A stretch of DNA of 64,000 nt from Legionella_C sp048541585 (GCF_048541585.1 NZ_CP183303.1:3224001-3288000); one strand, 5' to 3'; counted from the first letter of the stretch, positions 42,786 through 52,536 are shown. Translations and numbers: made by a program. Notes: generated by a model not told the origin, from the letters alone.

Positions 42786-44708
42786 ATGAAAACAAAAAAG
42801 ATTCCCTATTATTTTCTGCTAATGCTTTTGACATTAGGCGCAAGCTTAATTATCGGTTTTTTAAGTTTTGGTGGTATGTATGCAATATTGCCACTGTTAC
42901 CTTTAGCCTTTGGCTCATTTGCACTATCTGTTGCTTATGAGGGTGAAATTTATTTGCAAAATATTAAAGGGGCTTTTAAAAAGCTATTTAAAGACGATTA
43001 TTTATCACGCTACTTAGCTGATGAATATTTATTAAAACATTTTCCTGATACGGAAGATAAAGATTGCCCACAATTTTTTAAAGATTATGAAATTCAATTG
43101 CGACTTCTCAGTCAGTTTGAGCATAAAAACTTAGATAAAGAAAGCTTAGCGCGTAAAAAGAAGCTCGAAAAAACAATGTTGGATATGCGCAAATGGTTTG
43201 CGCTTCAGCTTTTTAGAAAATCTAGCAATGACGATTCTTATAGCAAATACCAGCTTGAGCTACAAAGATGGTTAGCTGAACATGGGCAGCAAGAAGCTAT
43301 TGAAAAATTAGAGACACGTACTAGAACTTTTAATATTGTTAAAGCTTTTAGTGCTTTAGCTGGCCTATTTATGGGCGTAGGTACCACCTACCTTTTAGTG
43401 GGCGGGTTTGCTGCTATTCCGCTGTTAGCTACGCTTCCCATCAGCATTTTACCTCTTATTATTGTTCCATTGGCAATTATTGCCGGTGCCGCTTATAGTT
43501 TTCTAACTTATAATGCTGTCACTGACATGATTAACAATGATACGTTACGCAAGTGGTTTTTTAAAATACGTAATAATTTTACGAAAGAGAATGCTTCAGA
43601 GCATATCGTACGTAATATCTTCCTAGCAATTACGGCTGTTAGCTTATTAACACTTACAGTGGCATTAACTATCTGTACAGCTGGAACTTGGTGGACTGTT
43701 GCAAAAACTGCTCGTCCCTTGTTTACTTGGATGGGCAAGCTTCCAGCTTTCGTGATGGGTGTTATTAACCCCATTATTACTGGCGCCTCCACGCTCATTT
43801 TTAATTTGCAAAATACGAGTGAATCACTAGAGATGATTGATAATTTAAGCCGTAGTAAAGGTAATGCCTTTACTAAAGCAAAAATATCTATTCAAACTAG
43901 TCTTAAAAATTTAGCAAGTCATGAAAATTGGTTACAGTTATTTAATCCTGCGAGGATTTTACTTAAATTAACCATTACGCCTTTAAGAATTATTTTGTTT
44001 TTAGGGCATTTAATTAGTATTGGCGTGACTTCAGATAGAGTGCCTGGTATTCCTGAGGTTGTCTCCGCGCTCTTAGGTATTATTAGTGAAGGTTTTGAAG
44101 ATGCACATTACTTTTTTGAGCAAGCACATGAGCATCACCTTAAAAAAGATGATCATTACCACCAAACTAAAGGCTTACTAAAAGAGCAATTACAGACTGA
44201 TGAAGGGCATGATCATGAGGTAGATTTACCAACACGAGTGTTAAAAGTTATCTTCTCGCCGTTATACTTACTTGCAGCACTTTGGGATTATGCTACTAGC
44301 CAGCGCAATACAAACAGTACTAAGAATGTTCTAAATTTTCATGATGCTTGGAACAAACAAACTGGGCAAAAACCTGTTGAAAACGTTACTTTTGCACCAG
44401 GAGACCAAAAAGTATCTTCTGAATGGCAGGCAGAGCAAGCAAGTTATCGTATTGAACGCTTTAAAACCAAACATTTAAAGCATGCTTTAATTAATGGTAA
44501 GGTAGCGCAAGAAAAAGAAGCTGATCTTAATCAAGTACAAGCTAAATTACGCGATAGAGATCAGATTAAAGCTACTCCTGTTGAACAGGTTAAAGAGGCA
44601 GCTAATTATTCGAGCTTTAAAAAACATCGCTTCTTTAATACCGAAAAAACGAAAACTACAAAATTTTTAGAAGACCTTGCTGAGCGGATTAGTACCCCAG
44701 CTGCATAA
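42786..44708 (+). CDS. Large multi-TM protein of unknown function, probably iron-regulated
   Basis: I do not recognise this 640-residue protein. Membrane segments are predicted at about residues 6-25 and 28-48, 185-208 and 213-240, 272-300, 310-335 and 385-410. Between them are Lys/Glu-rich helical stretches, including one at about 85-165. After residue 430 the chain is polar and His-rich at first (DAHYFFEQAHEHHLKKDDHY), then charged to the end. The ATG at 42786 has AGGTGG just upstream; an in-frame ATG lies six codons earlier. The Fur-like box implies induction in low iron. The His cluster could bind metal. An effector inserting in host membranes is another possibility. Confidence 0.7.
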   Translation: MKTKKIPYYFLLMLLTLGASLIIGFLSFGGMYAILPLLPLAFGSFALSVAYEGEIYLQNIKGAFKKLFKDDYLSRYLADEYLLKHFPDTEDKDCPQFFKDYEIQLRLLSQFEHKNLDKESLARKKKLEKTMLDMRKWFALQLFRKSSNDDSYSKYQLELQRWLAEHGQQEAIEKLETRTRTFNIVKAFSALAGLFMGVGTTYLLVGGFAAIPLLATLPISILPLIIVPLAIIAGAAYSFLTYNAVTDMINNDTLRKWFFKIRNNFTKENASEHIVRNIFLAITAVSLLTLTVALTICTAGTWWTVAKTARPLFTWMGKLPAFVMGVINPIITGASTLIFNLQNTSESLEMIDNLSRSKGNAFTKAKISIQTSLKNLASHENWLQLFNPARILLKLTITPLRIILFLGHLISIGVTSDRVPGIPEVVSALLGIISEGFEDAHYFFEQAHEHHLKKDDHYHQTKGLLKEQLQTDEGHDHEVDLPTRVLKVIFSPLYLLAALWDYATSQRNTNSTKNVLNFHDAWNKQTGQKPVENVTFAPGDQKVSSEWQAEQASYRIERFKTKHLKHALINGKVAQEKEADLNQVQAKLRDRDQIKATPVEQVKEAANYSSFKKHRFFNTEKTKTTKFLEDLAERISTPAA

Positions 44709-44738
44709 CGTTTATCTAATTTAAATAGCACAAGGAAG

Positions 44739-44765
44739 TGACATAAAAAGGCTCCTTTTCTGTCA
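44739..44765. terminator. Stem-loop after the large membrane protein gene
   Basis: TGACATAAAAAGG and CCTTTTCTGTCA pair around a two-base loop about 30 bases after the stop. There is no T run after the stem, so it may stabilise or end the transcript only with help from other factors. Confidence 0.45.
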
Positions 44766-44872
44766 GAGTCTAGTTAGCTCGTTAGGAGTATTTATTAAGG
44801 TAAAGAAGCTAGAATTGCAAAATAGGATAAAGTAAATTAATTTATAAAATTACTTTAAGGATATCGATAAAT

Positions 44873-45442
44873 ATGCCTACAGCATTTCTAGGATTAGACT
44901 ACATCATTGATATTATGCATCCTAAAGGCAAGATTGCACGTTGTGCAGCGCAAGCCGACGAACGAGATATCATTACAAAAACCAATAAAGTATTAGAGAT
45001 AGCACAAGAAAAGCAATGGCTAAAGCTCTTAGTTAAAGTGGGCTTTAGTGAAAATTATACAGAGCAACCTAAAAATTCGCCTATGTTTGGTAAGGTTAAG
45101 GAACTAGGTGCTTTAAAACTTAATTCAGAAGGAACTAATTTCCATCCTAATTTAAATACTAAAGGATGTTTATCCATTATAAAGTCTAGAGTCAGTGCAT
45201 TTTACGGCACTAACTTAGACATTATATTGCGAGCTAATAAAATCGAACGTTTATTAATTGGTGGAGTCAGTACAGCCTGGGCGGTACAAAGTACTGTACG
45301 AGATGCCCACGATAGAGATTATCAAGTTTATATTATTGAAGATATTTGCGCAGCTGTAACCAGTCATGAACATCAAACCTCAATTGATTTAATGAGTAGA
45401 ATTGCATCCATTATAACAGTAGATGATTTGAAGTTTTTTTAA
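44873..45442 (+). CDS. Isochorismatase-like protein without the catalytic cysteine
   Basis: The 189-residue protein has the isochorismatase-like hydrolase fold: the N-terminal aspartate in FLGLDYIIDIM (Asp9), the lysine block IIKSRVSAFYGTNLD (Lys104), and the nucleophile loop GGVSTAWAVQSTVRDAHDRDY. In nicotinamidase-type members the loop reads GVxTxxCV; here the cysteine position is Ala137. It is therefore probably not a cysteine amidohydrolase. True isochorismatases also lack this Cys, but usually have Gly. The stop TAA overlaps the next ATG (TAATG), coupling it to the FUSC-like gene. The substrate is unknown. Confidence 0.8.
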   Translation: MPTAFLGLDYIIDIMHPKGKIARCAAQADERDIITKTNKVLEIAQEKQWLKLLVKVGFSENYTEQPKNSPMFGKVKELGALKLNSEGTNFHPNLNTKGCLSIIKSRVSAFYGTNLDIILRANKIERLLIGGVSTAWAVQSTVRDAHDRDYQVYIIEDICAAVTSHEHQTSIDLMSRIASIITVDDLKFF

Positions 45443-46470
45443 TGGGCTCCTTTCTACTAAAATTTTTTAAATGGTTAAAAAAAGAAATTAGAGGCTACTT
45501 ACTATTGCGTGGTATTTTAGTCCTTATGCCTCTCGCTTACCTTTTTTCAGTCACTAAAAATTATGCTTGGCTGCAAGTTTCTGTTGTAAGTATGTCTAGC
45601 TTAATTGTGAAAGAAAAATTAAAACTTACCATCCTGGGTGTTTTACTGCATGGATTAAGTATAATTATTCTTTTTAATTTATTGTTTTTAACACAATTTC
45701 AACCTTTGTTATTTATAATAATTTGTACGCTATCTGCAGTAGCTATTATTCTAATTACCATGCGGGGTGATAAATTAAGAACCTTAGGAAATTGGACTTT
45801 TATTCCCGCGATTATACTGTCAATAGAGTTAGCCTCTAAAATGAGATATAGTTTTTGGACAGAAAGTCAGCAAATTTTTCCCTTTTTACTTCTCTCACTA
45901 CTACCTACTTTGTGTCTGAGTCTCTATGACCAAATTAAAATATTAAAAAATGAGCACCCTTTTAAAGCCTTACAACTATCTTACTTATCTGATTTTGGAA
46001 AAAAACAAAATAATTTAGAAGCTATGCTAGCTATGGGTTTAGGTATTATTATTGCCTCTTTTATAGTTGAATATTTACCCATGCAAAATGGACAATGGAT
46101 GATTTGGGGGGTAGCAAGCGTTGTTACAGGTGATAGTGAAACTTCTCCTAAAAAGTTTAAACAACGCTTAATCGGTGTATCACTTGGCGTTCCGTTAGGT
46201 ATTGCCTTTGCTCAATACATTATTCCTTCTACCCCTTTTGATTTAATAATCGTTACTACATGCCTTTTTTTAACCTTAGTCGCTTTTCGTCGTTATGTAG
46301 TTGCCTACACTTTGCGCTGCTTCTTTGTAGCTAGTGCGGTAATATTAATTACCCATTCAAAAACAATTGCTTTTGAGAGGCTCTCACATGTTATTGAAGG
46401 AGGTTTAATTGGCTTAACTGCTGTATTTTTATCAAGATTGCTATTTAAAAAAATGCGGTTTACCAGCTAA
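45442..46470 (+). CDS. FUSC-like inner-membrane protein
   Basis: This 342-residue protein has two blocks of hydrophobic helices, at about residues 20-160 and 195-335. The second block contains QWMIWGVASVVTGDSETSPK, with an FKQRLIGVSLGVPLGIAFAQ segment, the pattern of FUSC/aromatic acid exporter family membrane domains, where a helix repeat is followed by a basic loop and Gly-rich helix. Typical FUSC proteins have two such repeats and a cytoplasmic domain; this one is short. It is translationally coupled to the isochorismatase-like gene, hinting at export of a small metabolite. Confidence 0.65.
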   Translation: MGSFLLKFFKWLKKEIRGYLLLRGILVLMPLAYLFSVTKNYAWLQVSVVSMSSLIVKEKLKLTILGVLLHGLSIIILFNLLFLTQFQPLLFIIICTLSAVAIILITMRGDKLRTLGNWTFIPAIILSIELASKMRYSFWTESQQIFPFLLLSLLPTLCLSLYDQIKILKNEHPFKALQLSYLSDFGKKQNNLEAMLAMGLGIIIASFIVEYLPMQNGQWMIWGVASVVTGDSETSPKKFKQRLIGVSLGVPLGIAFAQYIIPSTPFDLIIVTTCLFLTLVAFRRYVVAYTLRCFFVASAVILITHSKTIAFERLSHVIEGGLIGLTAVFLSRLLFKKMRFTS

Positions 46471-46514
46471 TATTTTAGTTGCTGTAACGACTATAGTTTA
46501 AAAAATACTGTATT

Positions 46515-48509
46515 TTAGGTTAGTAAGCTTTTTAAGCTACTTAAATGTGATTTAGCTAATGCTTTAGAACGCTCTTCATTACGCTCTCCTTTACCAAACC
46601 ATTCTAGACTGTCGGAAGGTAACTCATCTAAAAAACGACTTGGTTGACACTCTTGTAATTCACCTCCGCGTCGCCTTTGTCTAGCGAGTGTTAAGCAAAG
46701 TCCCTTTTGAGCACGGGTAATACCTACATAAGCTAATCGTCTCTCTTCTTCAATTTGATTGTCCTCAATACTTGAGCGGTGAGGCAATAATTCTTCTTCC
46801 ATACCCACCAAATAAACAAATGGAAATTCTAATCCTTTTGCAGCATGTAAAGTCATAAGCTGTACACTTTCTCGATCTGCCTCGCTAGATTGCTCCAAAA
46901 TATCAATTAAAATTAATTTGTTAATGACATCACTTAAAGTCTGCTCCGGGCTTTTAGTTAATAAGCGGCCTATCCAATCCAGTAACTCCCAAACATTTTC
47001 CATACATTTTTGTGCTTTAGCAGGCGAATTACATTGCTCATAAATGTATGCCTCATAACCACTTTCATCAACCATTTCACGTAATACATCTACAGGCGGA
47101 TGAGTCAGTAGTCGCTCTTTAATACTTAGCAGCCACCTTTTAAAAGCCTGAAGTGCTAAACGTGGTTTTTCAGCTATACGATCAACTAGAGCCAGATTGT
47201 CAGCACATTGAAATAGGCTTTGTTTTCTAAATTGTGCATATTCTCCTAAAGCAGTTAAGCTAACATCACCAATACCACGTTTAGGTGTATTAACGGCTCT
47301 TAAAAATCCAGCATCATCTGCTTCATTGCATAAAAGTTTTAAATAAGCAAAAATATCTTTAACTTCGGCTTTTGCAAACCAAGATTGCCCCCCACTAATA
47401 TGATAAGCAATGCTATGATGGCGTAATACTTTTTCAAAAACACGTGACTGATGATTACCGCGATATAAAATAGCATAATCACCATAATGTTTACCTAGCC
47501 GTAATTTGTGACTGATCATATCCATCACAACTTGCTCAGCCTCATCTTGCTCATCTTTACAGCATAAAACTCTTAGTAACTCACCTTGACCTATCTGACT
47601 CCATAATTTTTTTTCAAATAAGTGTGGATTTTGTGCAATTAATGTATTAGCTACATGTAAGATACGGCTGGTTGAACGATAATTTTGTTCTAACTTGATA
47701 ACTTTTAATTGAGGGTAATCTTTATTTAATTGCGACAAATTTTCAGGCCTTGCCCCTCGCCAGGCATAAATGGATTGGTCATCATCGCCAACCACGGTAA
47801 AACGCGCACGTATACCCGTTAATAATTTAATGAATAAATATTGACTGGTATTTGAATCTTGATATTCGTCAATAAGTAAGTGACGAATTTTATTTTGCCA
47901 ATAGTCACGGATTTTCTCATCCTGGTTTAGTAAATAGACTGGGATTTTAATTAAATCATCAAAATCAACTGCATTATACGCTGTTAATGCATCTTGATAC
48001 TGGCTATAAACAGCTAATGCATCTGCAAAAATCGGATTTGTCTTAGGTTGTTTATAGCAATCGTTAGGTGAGAGTAAATCATTTTTCCATCTAGAAATTT
48101 GCTGTTGAATCTGCGTAAGATAATCTCTATCATTGGCGCGGCTTACAGGTAGATAGTTTTTTAATAATTGCTGACTGTCTTCACTATCAAAAATAGAAAA
48201 GCCAGGACGTAAGTTACATTGGGTTAAATGCTTTTTAATAACCTTTAAACCTAAAGTATGGAAAGTTGCTACATTTAAACCGCGTCGCCTATTAGCGTTA
48301 ACTGTGGTTGCTATTCTACTGCGCATCTCTTCTGCGGCTTTATTTGTAAATGTAATAGCATAAATTGAAGCGGCACTATAACCACATTGCTCAATCAGAT
48401 AAGCAATTTTTTGGGTAATCACTCGAGTTTTGCCACTACCTGCACCAGCGATTACTAATAGAGGACCATCGATATATTTTACTGCTGCCATTTGCTGCGG
48501 GTTAAGCAT
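46515..48509 (-). CDS. rep: ATP-dependent DNA helicase Rep
   Basis: Rep is a superfamily 1A 3'-5' helicase that clears proteins from DNA ahead of the replication fork. The 664-residue protein starts MLNPQQMAAVKYIDGPLLVI and continues with Walker A AGAGSGKTRVI (motif I). Later motifs are TFTNKAAEEM (Ia), LIDEYQDSN (II), GDDDQSIYAWRGA (III), LEQNYRST (IV), and VQLMTLHAAKGLEFPFVYLVGMEE (V). Its start and length match E. coli Rep better than UvrD. It is convergent with the FUSC-like gene and divergent from hslO. Confidence 0.95.
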   Translation of the reverse strand: MLNPQQMAAVKYIDGPLLVIAGAGSGKTRVITQKIAYLIEQCGYSAASIYAITFTNKAAEEMRSRIATTVNANRRRGLNVATFHTLGLKVIKKHLTQCNLRPGFSIFDSEDSQQLLKNYLPVSRANDRDYLTQIQQQISRWKNDLLSPNDCYKQPKTNPIFADALAVYSQYQDALTAYNAVDFDDLIKIPVYLLNQDEKIRDYWQNKIRHLLIDEYQDSNTSQYLFIKLLTGIRARFTVVGDDDQSIYAWRGARPENLSQLNKDYPQLKVIKLEQNYRSTSRILHVANTLIAQNPHLFEKKLWSQIGQGELLRVLCCKDEQDEAEQVVMDMISHKLRLGKHYGDYAILYRGNHQSRVFEKVLRHHSIAYHISGGQSWFAKAEVKDIFAYLKLLCNEADDAGFLRAVNTPKRGIGDVSLTALGEYAQFRKQSLFQCADNLALVDRIAEKPRLALQAFKRWLLSIKERLLTHPPVDVLREMVDESGYEAYIYEQCNSPAKAQKCMENVWELLDWIGRLLTKSPEQTLSDVINKLILIDILEQSSEADRESVQLMTLHAAKGLEFPFVYLVGMEEELLPHRSSIEDNQIEEERRLAYVGITRAQKGLCLTLARQRRRGGELQECQPSRFLDELPSDSLEWFGKGERNEERSKALAKSHLSSLKSLLT

Positions 48510-48723
48510 TAATACGTCCTAAACAAATTTATTTTTAGTTACTTATACCCTATTAAAGAAGTCTATTACAAAGCACTATAAGTACTTTTATCATTTTGCT
48601 AAACCAGCCATCAGTGTTAATAATTACTATAGAGAAGAATTTAATAAATTATACACATTCAGCATTAAATAAGCATATGCTAGAATAAATAATTTAATGT
48701 TGTTATTTAAATGGGGAATTAGA

Positions 48724-49566
48724 ATGGATAGCTTACAGCGCTTTATGTTTGAACATGCTAGTATTCGTGGAGAAATTGCCCATCTAGATGACACCTACAC
48801 CACTATCATTAATCAACGAGCTTATCCACCAATGATTAAAAATGTTCTAGGTGAAGCATTGGTATCGTGTTTGTTAATGATGGGTAGCATAAAGTTTGAA
48901 GGCGAACTTAGCTTACAATTTCAAGGGGATAAACGCTTACCACTTTTATTAGTTCAATGTGATCACCGCCTACATTTAAGAGCTTTTGCAAAATATGAAC
49001 CTGAGTTAACTACTGAAGAGTATGCTAAAGCATTTTTAGCAGGGAAAATGGTATTAACTATAAGCCCAAATAATCAGACGCAATCTTATCAAAGTATTTT
49101 ACCTATTCAAAGTACCTCGATGGCTGAGAATTTAATGTATTACTATGCTCAGTCAGAACAAATACCAAGTCGGGTATGGTTAGCCAGTGACGATACAAAA
49201 GTAGCAGGCTTATTATTACAATTAATGCCTGGCCAAAATACACAGCAACGTGAACAATTTTGGGAATACGCGGTTCATATCGGGCAAACTATCAGTGAAG
49301 GTGAGCTTTTAAACTTAGATAATGAAACCCTTTTATATCGCTTATATCATGAAACTGATTTGAGAATCTTTGACAATAACAAGGTTATGTTTCAGTGTCG
49401 TTGTAGTCCAGAAAAAATGAAACAAGTATTAACTATCTTGGGTGAAAAAGATATTAAAGAACTATTAGAAGAAAAAGGTAAGGTTGAAGTTACTTGTGAT
49501 TTTTGTAATCAACATTATAGTTTTGATGCTATTGATATTACCATGCTATTTCATAAAGGCCATTAG
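48724..49566 (+). CDS. hslO: Redox-regulated chaperone Hsp33
   Basis: Hsp33 is a cytoplasmic holdase switched on by oxidation and unfolding. The 280-residue protein begins MDSLQRFMFEHASIRGEIAHL and ends with the zinc-binding redox switch: Cys-x-Cys in FQCRCSPEKM and Cys-x2-Cys in VTCDFCNQHY. The central chaperone domain includes SIKFEGELSLQFQGDKRLPL. The ATG at 48724 follows GGGGAATTAGA, and is preferred to an upstream in-frame ATG nine codons earlier that lacks similarity to the family start. Confidence 0.95.
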   Translation: MDSLQRFMFEHASIRGEIAHLDDTYTTIINQRAYPPMIKNVLGEALVSCLLMMGSIKFEGELSLQFQGDKRLPLLLVQCDHRLHLRAFAKYEPELTTEEYAKAFLAGKMVLTISPNNQTQSYQSILPIQSTSMAENLMYYYAQSEQIPSRVWLASDDTKVAGLLLQLMPGQNTQQREQFWEYAVHIGQTISEGELLNLDNETLLYRLYHETDLRIFDNNKVMFQCRCSPEKMKQVLTILGEKDIKELLEEKGKVEVTCDFCNQHYSFDAIDITMLFHKGH

Positions 49567-49683
49567 TAATAAATTACACTTAGCTATCGAAAAGCTATAT
49601 TTGGCATGTTTTGCTAAAAAAATTATATTTTAGTGGCTTACTCCTATTTATATTTAAAACCTTAATAGAAATTAGGATAGTCT

Positions 49684-50181
49684 CTATTGTAAGGTAGATT
49701 TAATAGCTGAAACGATTACCGGATTTACGTTATTAAATTGTAAATATTCGCCACGCATGGCTTGTAATATCTGTTGTAGATGCGCAAACTCGGCACTTAG
49801 CTGCGAAAACAGCTGGGCAGTTTCCGTGGTTTTTAACTCACTGACACAAAGATAAGCTGTTTTCCCCATATTAGCAAAGTAACTTAAGTTAAGCTTACGT
49901 CGTTCAGCTATGCCTGGAAATAAACCGCAAAATAATAAACTTTTATCACCTACATCACGCAATAATTCAGCTTGCCTACGTCCCGTGGTTTGCATAGATT
50001 CTAAAAAATCTAAAGCAAGTACTGATTCAATTAAATTAGGCCCCTGCGAGAAACGCATAAGCAGAAAAACTAAATAGCTTTCCGTATTTTCGTTAAGAAT
50101 TAATCGGGTAGAGGCTTGAGCTTCATTAACTAAGGCATACCATTGGCTCGTTTCAGTAGGATGCAAAATCAATTTCTTCAT
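49684..50181 (-). CDS. Conserved-looking cytoplasmic protein of unknown function
   Basis: This 165-residue protein has no signal peptide or membrane helix. It is largely helical with charged and aromatic residues; notable segments are SYLVFLLMRFSQGPNLIESV, GRRQAELLRDVGDKSLLFCG and LFPGIAERRKLNLSYFANMG. The mix of conserved-looking Gly, Arg and Phe residues suggests a widespread proteobacterial family, but I cannot name it. The ATG at 50181 has an AGGAGCT site upstream. It lies between hslO and the TTL-like gene, convergent with the former. Confidence 0.7.
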   Translation of the reverse strand: MKKLILHPTETSQWYALVNEAQASTRLILNENTESYLVFLLMRFSQGPNLIESVLALDFLESMQTTGRRQAELLRDVGDKSLLFCGLFPGIAERRKLNLSYFANMGKTAYLCVSELKTTETAQLFSQLSAEFAHLQQILQAMRGEYLQFNNVNPVIVSAIKSTLQ

Positions 50182-50299
50182 GACTAGCTCCTTTTATACT
50201 TCTTATTTACAGTTTAGCAAATAACATACCAATATGACTTAATTTGGACAAAAACTTTATCAATTAGCAATAGGTTAAATCAAAAATATCCAAACTAGC

Positions 50300-51322
50300 T
50301 TAGCTAAGTTTAAGCTCTGTAAATAGATCTTTATCTACTGGCTGCTTTAATTCTTGATTACCAATAGGAACTACAAAGTTTTTAATCAGGGCTCGCCAAA
50401 AGGGTTTATAAAGATGCTGCTGTAGGGGATGCGTATCGTTAGCAGGAAAGCAAGGACCATGATTGGCTTCAAGTAACCAGACTTTTTGTTGATCATCAAC
50501 CATAAAATCAACCCCAAACAAAGCAAAGGCAGGCTTAGCCTTATTTATTTTAAATGCTTGCGGATAAGTTTTATTTAAAGCACTTATTACTTTTTGCAAA
50601 ATATGTTTTATTTCAATAAATAGCGGCGGAAAAAAGGTAAATTGGTCCGTTGGTATTTGAATAACATTTACATTATCGTCATTTAAATGTTCATTGGTTA
50701 AATGAGCATTAAGATTAGTAAGATTATTCAAATTAAATGGCGTGAGCGCGACATTAAAATAACCATGATGATAAAGATAAGCACCTGCATAGTTAGTAAG
50801 CACAATAAATTGCCGAATACTGTATTTTCGTCTGTCCCGAAGCAAATGTGGGTTAGGAATGTAGTATTGCAGCACATGGTCCCCACCTAAACGATTAGTA
50901 TTTAAAAAGTGCCATTCTAAGTCACTCAATCTTTTAAATAATTTAATCGATTGACCATTATTTAATAAAGCTGGTTTAAGAATCCAAATTAAATCCTTAA
51001 TCTCATCAACTAAAATTTGGCCCCTTACATAAAATTGCTGGGCGAGCTCATTTAATATCAATGACCAATTACTATCATTAATGCAATATGTTAAGGGCAT
51101 GACAGACTGGCAATATTGTTTTACTAGATTAGCTAATAAATGTTTATACTCTAAACATTGGGCAGCTTGTTCATTGAATTCTAAATTATCAACACTAAAT
51201 TTAGCTAACCGCCGCCAAGCGCTACTTTTCCACCCCAACTCTTCTAAGTAAATACTTAAATTATAATTAGTAGGTGAGTAACTTCCTTTTAAATTAAAAG
51301 TATTGTTCTTCAAAAACCACAC
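50300..51322 (-). CDS. Tubulin-tyrosine-ligase (TTL) family ATP-grasp protein
   Basis: The 340-residue protein has TTL-domain landmarks in order: KP-loop WILKPALLNNGQSIKLF (Lys116), YSIRQFIVLTNYAGAYLYHH (Arg170) followed by GYFNVALTPFNL, the NLNAHLTNEHLN segment near 203, and the metal/ATP site ALFGVDFMVDD...VWLLEANHGP (Asp272, Glu285, Asn287) near 268-290. In eukaryotes this fold adds Tyr, Glu or Gly to tubulin or other proteins. The start is GTG at 51322 with GAGG five bases upstream. No signal peptide is present. The acceptor could be a host protein if secreted, or a bacterial peptide. The family call is strong, the role unknown. Confidence 0.85.
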   Translation of the reverse strand: MWFLKNNTFNLKGSYSPTNYNLSIYLEELGWKSSAWRRLAKFSVDNLEFNEQAAQCLEYKHLLANLVKQYCQSVMPLTYCINDSNWSLILNELAQQFYVRGQILVDEIKDLIWILKPALLNNGQSIKLFKRLSDLEWHFLNTNRLGGDHVLQYYIPNPHLLRDRRKYSIRQFIVLTNYAGAYLYHHGYFNVALTPFNLNNLTNLNAHLTNEHLNDDNVNVIQIPTDQFTFFPPLFIEIKHILQKVISALNKTYPQAFKINKAKPAFALFGVDFMVDDQQKVWLLEANHGPCFPANDTHPLQQHLYKPFWRALIKNFVVPIGNQELKQPVDKDLFTELKLS

Positions 51323-51351
51323 TTATAACCTCAATTATTATAAAAGCATTA

Positions 51352-52536
51352 TTAATAATGGTGCGCCTTGTTTAATAATTTTGCAAATAAGTTAGGTACC
51401 ATAGAGGCGAGTAAACCAGCTAATAAACTCCAGAAAGCGGAATTAATGCCTAATAAATTCATGCCCGAAGCCGCAACCAAAAAAGTAATTAAAGCGGCTT
51501 CACGATGTCTATCCTCTTCAACGGCTGCCTTAAGATTGCTACCTAGAGTACCTAAAAGGGCTAGTCCTGCAAGGGCTGCCATTAATTCTTTAGGAAAAGC
51601 AGTCAGTAAGGTTAATAAGGTTGCGCCGCAAAGAGCAATTAACAAATAAAAAAAGCCAGCCCAGAGTGTGGAATAATAACGCAAAGAAGGGTCTGGATGA
51701 GCCTCTTCATTGGTACACATTGTCGCTGTTAAGGCAGCTAAATTAACTGAAAAACCGCCAAAAGGTGCAACTAATAAGTTAGCAATACCCAACCAACTTA
51801 TAATAGAAGAGATAGGTGGCTGATACCCTGCTGCTCTTAAAACGGAAAAGCCGGGTAGGTTTTGCGAAGTCATGGTAACGATAGCAAGAGGAAAACCAAT
51901 ACTTGCTAATACAGCCCAAGAAAATTCGGGTTTAATTAAAATAGGAGAAGCAATTTGTAAATGCAATGCAGAGGTATTAATTAAACCTTCACTAGCAGCA
52001 ATAAGCATTCCTGCTGTCATAACAATTAAAATAGCTATTCGTGGGAAAAATTGCTTACTTAATAAATAAATAAAAATCATTCCTAAAACTAAGAATGCTT
52101 GCCCCTGTACTGCCATAAATAAGTTAAGACCAAAATTTAGTAATATACCAGCTAGCATCGCACTTGCTATTGAGGTAGGAATATAACTCATTATCTTAGC
52201 AATAGAGCCACTTAAACCAGCGATGACCGTGAGTAACGCTGAAAAAATAAAAGCCCCAATAGTTTGATTAAGTGGAATGCCTGGTAAACTTGCAATCAAG
52301 AAAGCAGCACCTGGCGTTGACCAGGCAGTTAAGATAGGCATACGGTAATAAAGGGATAAGCCTATACCAACTAGAGAGACACCCATGCACAAGCCAAAAA
52401 TCCATGAATTTAGTTCGGCGCTAGATGCTCCGGCCGCAGTAGCAGCTTGCAAAACAATAACAACTGTGCTGCTAAAGCCTATCATTACTGCCATAAATCC
52501 AGTCATCATTTGACTTAACGAAAAATTGCTTGCCAT
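51352..52536 (-). CDS. benE: BenE family (benzoate-type) transporter
   Basis: This is an inner-membrane BenE/YdcO-family transporter of about 12 membrane segments and 394 residues. Diagnostic blocks are YYRMPILTAWSTPGAAFL near residue 65, TMTSQNLPGFSVLRAAGY near 220, and VAPFGGFSVNLAALTATMC near 255. The ATG at 52536 has AGGA eight bases upstream, so it is preferred to an in-frame ATG 17 codons earlier that would run through the operator repeats. It is divergent from an XRE-cupin regulator, the same pairing as ydcO and ydcN (sutR) in E. coli. Substrate is not certain. Confidence 0.88.
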   Translation of the reverse strand: MASNFSLSQMMTGFMAVMIGFSSTVVIVLQAATAAGASSAELNSWIFGLCMGVSLVGIGLSLYYRMPILTAWSTPGAAFLIASLPGIPLNQTIGAFIFSALLTVIAGLSGSIAKIMSYIPTSIASAMLAGILLNFGLNLFMAVQGQAFLVLGMIFIYLLSKQFFPRIAILIVMTAGMLIAASEGLINTSALHLQIASPILIKPEFSWAVLASIGFPLAIVTMTSQNLPGFSVLRAAGYQPPISSIISWLGIANLLVAPFGGFSVNLAALTATMCTNEEAHPDPSLRYYSTLWAGFFYLLIALCGATLLTLLTAFPKELMAALAGLALLGTLGSNLKAAVEEDRHREAALITFLVAASGMNLLGINSAFWSLLAGLLASMVPNLFAKLLNKAHHY

